Below are positions 1 to 5,206 of a DNA stretch of 12,317 nucleotides, in pieces. This stretch comes from an uncultured Fibrobacter sp. (GTDB lineage Bacteria; Fibrobacterota; Fibrobacteria; Fibrobacterales; Fibrobacteraceae). How positions within the stretch are numbered: position 1 is the first letter of the stretch; each line of letters starts with the position of its first letter. The stretch spans positions 1 to 12,317 of the forward strand of contig NZ_CALEFV010000094.1 in assembly GCF_937877005.1 (NCBI RefSeq), written 5' to 3'. The position numbers were made by a program, and so were the translations under genes. The notes beneath the pieces were generated by a model. That model ran no database searches. It had not been told where the DNA came from and worked only from the letters and a program-made list of their open reading frames with translations.

Positions 1-11
1 AAGAGGTTAAA

Positions 12-455
12 ATGGCAACCGTTATCCGTCTCGCTCGTTTCGGCAAGCGTCACAACCCCATCTACCGCGCCGTGGTCATCGATTCCCGCAAGGCCCGCGA
101 CGATAGCTTTATTGAACAGGTCGGTTTCTACAACCCGAACCTGAAGACCCCGGACATCAAGTTCGATCAGGAAAAGGTTCTGAAGTGGCTCCAGACCGGC
201 GCACAGCCGTCTGACACCGTCCGTAGCCTCCTCAAGAAGGTCGGCATCATGGACCTGTTCCACGAAATCCGCGCTGGCCGTTCTATCGAAGGCAAGACCG
301 CTACTCCGCGCGCAGAAAAGGCCAAGAAGGCCAAGCTCGGTCCTAAGGCTCTCGCCAAGATCGAAGCTGAAAAGGCTGCCAAGGAAGCCGCCGCTGCTGA
401 AGCTGCCGCTGCTGCCGAAGCACCGGCCGCTGAAGCTCCTGCTGCCGAAGCATAA
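12..455 (+). CDS. rpsP: 30S ribosomal protein S16 with Ala-rich tail
   Basis: This is ribosomal protein S16, which binds 16S rRNA in the body of the 30S subunit and helps its assembly. The N-terminus (MATVIRLARFGKRHNPIYR, residues 1-19) and the VGFYNP block at 37-42 are classic S16. The conserved core ends near residue 88, where S16 of many bacteria stops (about 80-90 residues). Here the chain runs to 147 residues: a lysine-rich linker (about 91-124) and then an almost pure Ala/Glu/Pro tail with AEAPA-type repeats (125-147). The tail matches the core in base use and ends in one clean stop, so it looks like a real lineage extension and not a frameshift. A GAGG at 3-6 precedes the ATG. It is the first gene of the rpsP-rimM-trmD-rplS cluster, and a hairpin terminator follows 19 nt after its stop. 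Confidence 0.97.
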   Translation: MATVIRLARFGKRHNPIYRAVVIDSRKARDDSFIEQVGFYNPNLKTPDIKFDQEKVLKWLQTGAQPSDTVRSLLKKVGIMDLFHEIRAGRSIEGKTATPRAEKAKKAKLGPKALAKIEAEKAAKEAAAAEAAAAAEAPAAEAPAAEA

Positions 456-473
456 TTTTCGCTTGAAAAGAAA

Positions 474-511
474 CCTCGTGCCGACCACACAAATTGGCAC
501 GGGGCTTTTTT
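474..511 (+). terminator. Terminator-like hairpin between rpsP and rimM
   Basis: A 9-bp stem pairs 474-482 (CCTCGTGCC) with 496-504 (GGCACGGGG, one G-T wobble) around a 13-nt loop. A run of six T follows at 506-511. This is a good intrinsic terminator on the plus strand. It sits inside what is normally one operon, so it probably works as a partial terminator that yields much more rpsP mRNA than rimM-trmD mRNA. That role is inferred from position. Confidence 0.8.
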
Positions 512-578
512 GTCTAGCTAAAGCCGCTTGAACCAAGGTAACCACCTTCCGCTGATTCAAAACCCCACTAAGTCTTTC

Positions 579-1136
579 ATGTCTGAATCCGAAGAATACA
601 TCACCGTATGCCAGCTCATGCGCACGCATGGCGTTAAGGGATACATCAAGGCGATGCCGTTTACCCATGACCTCTCGCGTCATGAGAAACTCAAGGATGT
701 GATGCTAAAGAAGACCAATGGTGAACAGGTACAATTGACTCTGGAAGATTCCAGGCTTGCAAACAATTTGTGGTTACTCAAGTTCAAGGGGTATGACACG
801 CCGGAATCCTTAGTACACTTCGTCAACGCAGACGTAATGATTCCCGAATCGGAGAGGCTTCCCGCCCCCGAAGGAGAATATTACCTGGACGATCTGGAGG
901 GTTTCCGCGTAAAACTGGAAGACGGTCGCGATGTAGGCGAAGTTCTTGAAGTCGAAGAACTGCCTACCGTGAACGCGTTTCACGTCAAGTTCGACGCAGC
1001 CTTCCAACGCGAATTTTCCGCGAAAACAATCCTCGCCCCCTGGATAGACGACTGCGTCTTGGACGTGGACGAAGATGGCAAGAACATCGTATTCAGCGCC
1101 GACTATTTAAAGAGCCTGTGCCCGGAGGAAAGGTGA
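579..1136 (+). CDS. rimM: Ribosome maturation factor RimM
   Basis: RimM binds the 30S subunit through S19 and helps the 3' (head) domain of 16S rRNA mature. Residues 7-31 (YITVCQLMRTHGVKGYIKAMPFTHD) match the start of the RimM N-terminal barrel. YYLDDLEGFRV (101-111) begins the C-terminal PRC-barrel domain, which continues with VGEVLEVEELP. The ATG at 579 gives 185 residues, normal for the family, and starts just before the conserved block. An in-frame TTG at 528 would add 17 unlike residues. Neither start has a good Shine-Dalgarno sequence. The gene lies after the rpsP terminator, and its stop overlaps the trmD start as GTGA. The identity is sure; the exact start is less so. Confidence 0.93.
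   Translation: MSESEEYITVCQLMRTHGVKGYIKAMPFTHDLSRHEKLKDVMLKKTNGEQVQLTLEDSRLANNLWLLKFKGYDTPESLVHFVNADVMIPESERLPAPEGEYYLDDLEGFRVKLEDGRDVGEVLEVEELPTVNAFHVKFDAAFQREFSAKTILAPWIDDCVLDVDEDGKNIVFSADYLKSLCPEER
1124..1128 (+). promoter_or_regulatory. Ribosome binding site that sets the trmD start
   Basis: GGAGG lies within the last codons of rimM, 4 nt before a GTG at 1133. It supports GTG 1133 over the upstream in-frame GTG at 1118, because the 1133 product begins MKIDCITIFPEMF, where TrmD proteins normally begin. Confidence 0.7.
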
Positions 1137-1837
1137 AAATCGACTGCATCACCATTTTCCCCGAGATGTTCACGCCCATGAAGCAATCGATCATGGGGCG
1201 CGCCCAAAGCAAGGGACTGATGGAGTTCAACACCGTCTACCTGCGCGACTATGCCATCAACGACTACGGCCAGGTGGACGACGTGCCCTATGGCGGCGAA
1301 CCGGGAATGGTCATCAGGCCGGAACCGCTCGCAAACGCTATTCGCAGCACGGGTGTCAAGGAAGATGGCGGTAAAGTCATCTACCTGACTGCAGACGGCG
1401 TTCCCTTTACCCACAAGATGGCCAAGGAACTTTCCAAGGAAAGCCACCTGGTACTGATCTGTGGGCACTACAAGGGAATCGACGACCGCATCCGCCAGTC
1501 CGAGGTCGACCTGGAAATTTCTATCGGCGATTTTGTCGTGAGCGGAGGGGAACTCCCCGCCATGCTCGTGACGGACGCCGTAGTAAGGCTCCTGGACGGA
1601 GCGCTCGGCAACAAGGAATCCGGCGAAACGGACTCCTTTGCGCAAGGCGTACTGGGATGGCCGGTCTATACCCGACCCGAAGTTTTTGAAGGAAAAAAGG
1701 TCCCCGAAGTGCTCCTTTCGGGTCATCACGCGAACATAAAAGCCTGGAGGCGCCAAGAATCGTTGAAAAGAACGCAAGAAAGACGCCCAGACATCTTTAA
1801 AAATCTTGAAGAAGATACTAAATTTGGCATCAAATAA
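1133..1837 (+). CDS. trmD: tRNA (guanine-N1)-methyltransferase TrmD
   Basis: TrmD uses S-adenosylmethionine to methylate N1 of G37 in tRNAs that read codons starting with C, and so prevents +1 frameshifting. It acts as a dimer in the cytoplasm. The 234-residue product has the family start (ITIFPEMF, 6-13) and the deep trefoil-knot SAM site: CGHYKGIDDRI (110-120) and IGDFVVSGGELPAM (131-144). Arg152 and Asp167 (in TDSFAQG) align with E. coli Arg154 and the catalytic Asp169. YTRPEVFEG (179-187) and LLSGHHANIKAWR (194-206) begin the C-terminal tRNA-binding part. One small oddity is Lys114, where many TrmDs have Glu (E. coli CGRYEG). The GTG start overlaps the rimM stop by 4 nt (GTGA), which implies translational coupling. 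Confidence 0.96.
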   Translation: MKIDCITIFPEMFTPMKQSIMGRAQSKGLMEFNTVYLRDYAINDYGQVDDVPYGGEPGMVIRPEPLANAIRSTGVKEDGGKVIYLTADGVPFTHKMAKELSKESHLVLICGHYKGIDDRIRQSEVDLEISIGDFVVSGGELPAMLVTDAVVRLLDGALGNKESGETDSFAQGVLGWPVYTRPEVFEGKKVPEVLLSGHHANIKAWRRQESLKRTQERRPDIFKNLEEDTKFGIK

Positions 1838-1852
1838 TAACGAGGTACACAA

Positions 1853-2200
1853 ATGTCCCTGAACATTGAAGCAATCCACAACGAAAATTTGAAGACCGAC
1901 CTTCCGGAACTCCGCGCCGGCGACACCGTCACCGTGAACGTGAAGGTGATCGAAGGCACCAAGGAACGTATCCAGCCGTTCAAGGGTGTTGTGATCCAGA
2001 AGAAGAACACCGGCATTTCCGCCACTCTTACCGTCCGCAAGATGAGCGGTAGCGTAGCCGTGGAGCGTATTTTCCCGCTCCACTCCCCCCGCATCGACTC
2101 CATCGAACTGGAACGTGCAGGTAAGGTCCGTCAGGCTCGCATCTACTACATGCGCGACCTCCGCGGTAAGGCAGCTCGTATCGACGAACGTCAGGCTTAA
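1853..2200 (+). CDS. rplS: 50S ribosomal protein L19
   Basis: L19 sits at the interface between the 30S and 50S subunits. The 115-residue product is the usual length and has the expected blocks: LRAGDTVTVNVKVIEGTKERIQPFKGVVI (residues 20-48), the typical basic middle (VRKMSGSVAVERIFPLHSP) and the end RQARIYYMRDLRGKAARI. The ATG at 1853 is preceded by GAGG (1842-1845) with 7 nt spacing. The gene starts 15 nt after the trmD stop and is the last gene of the rpsP operon. There is no terminator directly after its stop. The nearest strong hairpin lies at 2275-2304, already inside the next reading frame. Confidence 0.97.
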   Translation: MSLNIEAIHNENLKTDLPELRAGDTVTVNVKVIEGTKERIQPFKGVVIQKKNTGISATLTVRKMSGSVAVERIFPLHSPRIDSIELERAGKVRQARIYYMRDLRGKAARIDERQA

Positions 2201-2230
2201 TCAGCCGACAACTAGGGCGTTTATTCTCCT

Positions 2231-3157
2231 ATGAATACGGGGAATTCAAATCAGCCTTCTCGTCAACAAATTATCCCGCCCACGCGACAAAGCGTGAAGG
2301 CGGGTTTTATTGTTTATTCCCCGAAAAGCGAAGAGCGGAGCATCGTCATACTCGAAGATGGCGAACTAACCGCACGCGAAACGACACCGCCCCACTCCAC
2401 CGTTTTCACCATGCGTCCTGGAGACCTGGTCGGAGTCGCATCCATGCTCGAACGTGAACCGTTCAAGTATCAACTTTCGGCAAGCCAGGATTCCACGATC
2501 ACCGTCGTGAACGAAGAATGCATGGAATCGGAACTCAAACGGCTTCCGCTATGGCTCCTTGCATTGATTCGTAACCTTTCGGCGAAGACTCACCAGCTCA
2601 AGCGATCAACAGTCTCCCCTCGCGTAGAGAACACACTAAAGAGTCTCGCGGAATACATGAGCCGAAAAACAAGCAAGGAGGAATACAACCTTGCAGAGCT
2701 CATTCGCGAATACAGTTTCTTGACGAAGGTGTCGACATCGGTTGCTCAAGAAGACATGAAGTCTCTGTTACGCAGGCACCTAATAAAGCTTTCGCAAAAA
2801 AACAATCGCATTTTCTGCACCATTATCGACCCGCAGTTACTCCATATTTTCGTCGATTATCTTGACACACCATGCGGCAGCACCTACGCTCCGTACAAAT
2901 TAACACTCGAGCAGAAAAAGATACTCGTCCTCCTCTCTACCATGACGGCCGAACAATCCAAAACCGGCCCCGACTGGATATCCTTTATTCAAAAGACGAT
3001 GCCCTACGCAGATGTATCCCTATGGATCCATCTGCTAAAACTCGAATGGTTCAGCGCCACTCCGAACAAGACGGACTACTTTGTCGTAAACGAATCAAAG
3101 GTAAATTACTTCCTCAAGGCGCTCCGTTACGAAACAAACATCAGAGGAGTTCTATGA
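2231..3157 (+). CDS. Crp-like (degenerate cNMP-binding) protein, first of a tandem pair
   Basis: The 308-residue product is probably a cytoplasmic regulator. Residues 22-100 fit a Crp-type double-stranded beta-helix (VKAGFIVYSPKSEERSIVILEDGEL, then MRPGDLVGVASMLEREPF). The phosphate-binding cassette is degenerate: canonical GE is replaced by GV (67-68), and the usual Arg-Ser/Thr-Ala is missing (KYQLSA, 79-84), so cAMP binding is unlikely. A helix (105-125) follows the barrel. Region 131-198 (VENTLKSLAEYM..., ..MKSLLRRHLIKL) looks like a winged helix, and 224-303 is a further helical region outside the usual Crp plan. The downstream gene has the same order and the same length. The ATG at 2231 has only a distant AGGG (2214-2217). 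An in-frame GTG at 2294 is the only other nearby start and would begin right at the barrel. A terminator hairpin lies within codons 15-25. Target and ligand are unknown. Confidence 0.75.
   Translation: MNTGNSNQPSRQQIIPPTRQSVKAGFIVYSPKSEERSIVILEDGELTARETTPPHSTVFTMRPGDLVGVASMLEREPFKYQLSASQDSTITVVNEECMESELKRLPLWLLALIRNLSAKTHQLKRSTVSPRVENTLKSLAEYMSRKTSKEEYNLAELIREYSFLTKVSTSVAQEDMKSLLRRHLIKLSQKNNRIFCTIIDPQLLHIFVDYLDTPCGSTYAPYKLTLEQKKILVLLSTMTAEQSKTGPDWISFIQKTMPYADVSLWIHLLKLEWFSATPNKTDYFVVNESKVNYFLKALRYETNIRGVL
2275..2317 (+). terminator. Strong intrinsic terminator inside the start of the Crp-like gene
   Basis: CCCGCC (2275-2280) pairs with GGCGGG (2299-2304). CACGC (2281-2285) pairs with GCGTG (2292-2296). 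An AA bulge (2297-2298) and a 6-nt loop complete the hairpin, and a T-rich tract (TTTTATTGTTT) begins at 2305. It is the best terminator candidate for the rplS operon, yet it lies in frame within the first 30 codons of the 2231 reading frame. Either the Crp-like gene starts downstream of 2231, or the hairpin is an attenuator that ribosomes on the nascent mRNA could open. Confidence 0.75.
3143..3149 (+). promoter_or_regulatory. Ribosome binding site of the second Crp-like gene
   Basis: AGAGGAG sits 4 nt before the ATG at 3154. It lies within the last codons of the first paralogue and fixes the start in a frame where a much longer upstream reading frame is also open. Confidence 0.75.
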
Positions 3158-4080
3158 CGCTTGTAGAAGGAAACTTTCTGTTCCGCGAAGGCGACATGGG
3201 CAAGAACCTCTATGTCGTGCGCAGCGGCGAATTGCGCGGAACGAACACCGTCAATTCGATTGTGAACACCTATGGTCCCGGCGCTCTAGTTGGTGAAATG
3301 GGGCTTCTCAAGAACGAGCCTTGCGACGAGACCGTCATCGCAACGGAAGACTCCGAGCTTCTAGTCGTATCGCAGGAAGTCCTTAACGGGACTCTCGAAA
3401 AGGAACCCTCCTGGTTCAAGTCCATCATTCAGTTCCTGACAGGACGCCTCGCGATTGCACAAAGCAACAAGCACAAGAGCGACAAAATCAAGGCATTGCC
3501 GAGCCTTCTGTACGAACTAGTCGCCCAGGCCGACAACAGCGAAGATACGGTTTCAACAGATGAAGTCATCCACAGCGAACAGGCCCTATTCAATATCGCC
3601 GAAGGCGACATTCGGGAACTATTAAGTATTCTTGAGGACCTCGATATCATCAAGATGCAGGGCGACCGTCTTCGGGTAAAGAACCTCAATGTGGCAAGGC
3701 TCCTGTACGAATCGATCCGCTATCGGGCAATACACAAGAAGTCACCCCCACAAATCCTTTCCATGACCGACCAGATGGTTCTAAGCGCAGTCATCAAGAC
3801 CGTGCAGCAGAGCAAGGAACCTCTCAAGAACGGAATCTTCACTGTCATGACGCCCGAACTGCTCCGCGTTTCACACCGGATACTCTACGGCGTGACCCTC
3901 ACGACACGAACCATGTATCCCCTTCTACAGCGCAAGCTGCTCAACGCGCCCGACCCCGTCGCCGAGGAAAACATGCCGGAAATCGAAACCATTCCGTTTT
4001 TCTATGGCGACTTCGACACCATCCTAGACCTCATGGAACTCAACCGCATCTATCCGCTCCTGGACAAGAAACTGGTATAG
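3154..4080 (+). CDS. Crp-like (degenerate cNMP-binding) protein, second of a tandem pair
   Basis: The 308-residue product begins directly in a cNMP-binding-type barrel: VEGNFLFREGDMGKNLYVVRSGEL (residues 4-27), then GALVGEMGLLKNEP (43-56). The Gly-Glu of the phosphate cassette is kept (47-48). The Arg-Ser/Thr-Ala that contacts the cyclic phosphate is replaced by Asp-Glu-Thr (58-60), so classic cAMP binding is doubtful. A helix (83-104) links to a region (111-180) that resembles a winged helix (IRELLSILEDLDIIKMQGDRLRV). Region 201-303 is an extra helical domain. Order and length match the upstream gene. The ATGA overlap with that gene's stop and the strong ribosome binding site imply coupled translation in a fixed ratio, so a hetero-oligomer is plausible (inference). 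No clear terminator follows, only a 5-bp GC stem at 4080-4092 and the inverted heptad array. Confidence 0.78.
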   Translation: MTLVEGNFLFREGDMGKNLYVVRSGELRGTNTVNSIVNTYGPGALVGEMGLLKNEPCDETVIATEDSELLVVSQEVLNGTLEKEPSWFKSIIQFLTGRLAIAQSNKHKSDKIKALPSLLYELVAQADNSEDTVSTDEVIHSEQALFNIAEGDIRELLSILEDLDIIKMQGDRLRVKNLNVARLLYESIRYRAIHKKSPPQILSMTDQMVLSAVIKTVQQSKEPLKNGIFTVMTPELLRVSHRILYGVTLTTRTMYPLLQRKLLNAPDPVAEENMPEIETIPFFYGDFDTILDLMELNRIYPLLDKKLV

Positions 4081-4104
4081 CGCCTACGGCGCAGCGTGGG
4101 ATGA

Positions 4105-4168
4105 GGAAGTGAAGTGTGAAATGTGGAATGAGAAAAGTGAAATTACACATCACACATTACACATTTTC
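4105..4168 (+). repeat. Inverted array of degenerate 7-bp units
   Basis: Five degenerate heptads run GGAAGTG, AAGTGTG, AAATGTG, GAATGAG, AAAAGTG (4105-4139). After a short AAAT junction come three units of the complementary sense, TACACAT, CACACAT, TACACAT (4144-4164), then TTTC. The left units approximate NAATGTG and the right units its reverse complement, so the whole can fold as an imperfect hairpin. It fills most of the gap between the second Crp-like gene and yajC. It could end transcription, be a dispersed REP-like element, or be a multi-site operator. The sequence alone does not decide. Confidence 0.6.
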
Positions 4169-4212
4169 TATATTTGGCGTTGTAAAACAACTAACCCCAA
4201 ACAGGTAAAATT

Positions 4213-4584
4213 ATGAAACTTTCTGCACTCCTCGTGACCCTTTCCTCCATCGCCGCCTTTGCACAGGAAGCAACCGAACAGCAGCCGAGCGCAATCGGCA
4301 GCTTTCTTCCGTTAATCCTCCTGTTCGTGGTGATGTGGCTTTTCTTCATCCGTCCGAAGAACAAGGAAATGAAGAAAATGGAAGAAATGCGCAAGGCTCT
4401 CAAGAAGGGCGACAAGGTGATCACCACCGCAGGCATTATCGGTACCGTCACGAGCATTGACGAAACCGGCACGACCATTACCGTACGCACCGGTTCTACC
4501 ACCCTGATCGATTTCGAAAAGGCCGCTATCCTCCGCGTCATCAACGCCGAAGCTCCGGCCGAAAAGACCGAAGAAAAGAAGTAA
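4213..4584 (+). CDS. yajC: Sec translocon accessory protein YajC
   Basis: YajC is a small inner-membrane protein that associates with SecDF and SecYEG during protein export. The 123-residue product has the family core: one membrane segment (about 28-46, FLPLILLFVVMWLFFI), directly followed by RPKNKEMKKMEEMRKALKKGDKVIT and then GIIGTV (74-79). The N-terminal 18 residues (MKLSALLVTLSSIAAFAQ) look like a separate cleavable signal peptide before the membrane segment, which E. coli YajC lacks. The tail is Glu/Lys-rich. The ATG at 4213 has AGG 7 nt upstream. The def gene starts 3 nt after its stop, so the two are probably co-transcribed. No secD or secF gene is in the window. Confidence 0.93.
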   Translation: MKLSALLVTLSSIAAFAQEATEQQPSAIGSFLPLILLFVVMWLFFIRPKNKEMKKMEEMRKALKKGDKVITTAGIIGTVTSIDETGTTITVRTGSTTLIDFEKAAILRVINAEAPAEKTEEKK

Positions 4585-4587
4585 TCC

Positions 4588-5127
4588 ATGGCTATTCTCG
4601 AAATTAGAACTTACGGCGATCCGGTGCTCCGCAAGAAATGCGAGCCCGTTACCGAGATTACCCCCGAGCTCCGTCAGCTTGCCAAGGACATGCTCGAAAC
4701 CATGTACGACGCTCCTGGGTGCGGGCTTGCAGCCCCACAAATCGGAAAGAACATTCGTCTGGTCGTAATCGACACAGCCGTTCCTGGCGAAGAGGACCCC
4801 AAGCCCTACATCATGTTCAATCCCGAATGGGAAGCGGAACCTGACGCAAAGGTCGTGCAGTACGACGAAGGCTGCCTTTCTGTACCGGATATTTTTTGCA
4901 ACGTGATGCGTCCCGACAAGGTTTGCGTCCGTTTCTTCGATATCAACGGCGAACCGCAGGAACTCCATGACTGCGACGGTCTCCTTGGTCGCTGCATCCA
5001 GCACGAAACAGATCACCTGAACGGGGACCTTTTCATCGACAAGATTTCGACTGCCGACCGCACCATGAATCAGTCCAAGCTGAGAAAAATGGCGAAGGAG
5101 ACACAGGCGAAATTGAAGAAAAAATAA
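4588..5127 (+). CDS. def: Peptide deformylase
   Basis: Peptide deformylase removes the formyl group from the initiator methionine of new proteins as they leave the ribosome. All three metal-site motifs are intact in this 179-residue product: GCGLAAPQ (44-51), EGCLS (94-98, ligand Cys96) and QHETDH (138-143, ligands His139 and His143, catalytic Glu140). Length is normal for the family. The N-terminus (AILEIRTYGDPVLRKKCEPV) is typical and supports the ATG at 4588. The purine-rich end of yajC (GAAAAGAAG) probably serves as its ribosome binding site. The common partner fmt (Met-tRNA formyltransferase) is not adjacent; the gene is paired with yajC here. A hairpin terminator follows 25 nt after the stop. 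Confidence 0.96.
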   Translation: MAILEIRTYGDPVLRKKCEPVTEITPELRQLAKDMLETMYDAPGCGLAAPQIGKNIRLVVIDTAVPGEEDPKPYIMFNPEWEAEPDAKVVQYDEGCLSVPDIFCNVMRPDKVCVRFFDINGEPQELHDCDGLLGRCIQHETDHLNGDLFIDKISTADRTMNQSKLRKMAKETQAKLKKK

Positions 5128-5152
5128 ATTCCATCCCCGGCCTAAACTCATC

Positions 5153-5182
5153 ATGCCCGCCATTGAGCGGGCATATCCTTTT
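5153..5182 (+). terminator. Intrinsic terminator after def
   Basis: A perfect 8-bp stem pairs ATGCCCGC (5153-5160) with GCGGGCAT (5167-5174) around the loop CATTGA. ATCCTTTT follows. The T run is short, so termination may be partial. It closes the yajC-def unit. Confidence 0.75.
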
Positions 5183-5193
5183 AAAGCATTTAT

Positions 5194-5199
5194 TATAAT
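5194..5199 (+). promoter_or_regulatory. Possible -10 box placing transcription start at the next ATG
   Basis: A perfect TATAAT lies 7 nt before the ATG at 5207. A start 7 nt after a -10 element would fall at about 5206-5207, so the mRNA would have almost no leader. There is no convincing TTGACA-like -35 at normal spacing (5171-5176 is GCATAT). The region is AT-rich, so a chance match is possible. Confidence 0.35.
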
Positions 5200-5206
5200 T
5201 GAATAG

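Noticed and set aside
528..578. TTG start for rimM giving 17 extra residues.
   Set aside because: No ribosome binding site, and the added residues do not look like RimM. The ATG at 579 gives the normal family start.
1118..1132. GTG start for trmD at 1118.
   Set aside because: It would place the GGAGG inside the coding region. The GTG at 1133 gives the expected MKIDCITIFPEMF start and a GTGA overlap.
1103..2083. A 326-codon antisense frame over trmD and rplS.
   Set aside because: Shadow of two certain genes, crossing their boundary, with no ribosome binding site or family signature.
2872..3153. A 94-codon upstream extension of the second Crp-like gene.
   Set aside because: It overlaps the first paralogue out of frame and is rich in Arg and Pro. 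The ATG at 3154 has a strong ribosome binding site and begins exactly at the barrel domain.
4115..4154. A classical CRP box (TGTGA ... TCACA) in the heptad array.
   Set aside because: The half-sites are 30 bp apart instead of 6, and are better explained as parts of the 7-bp repeat units.
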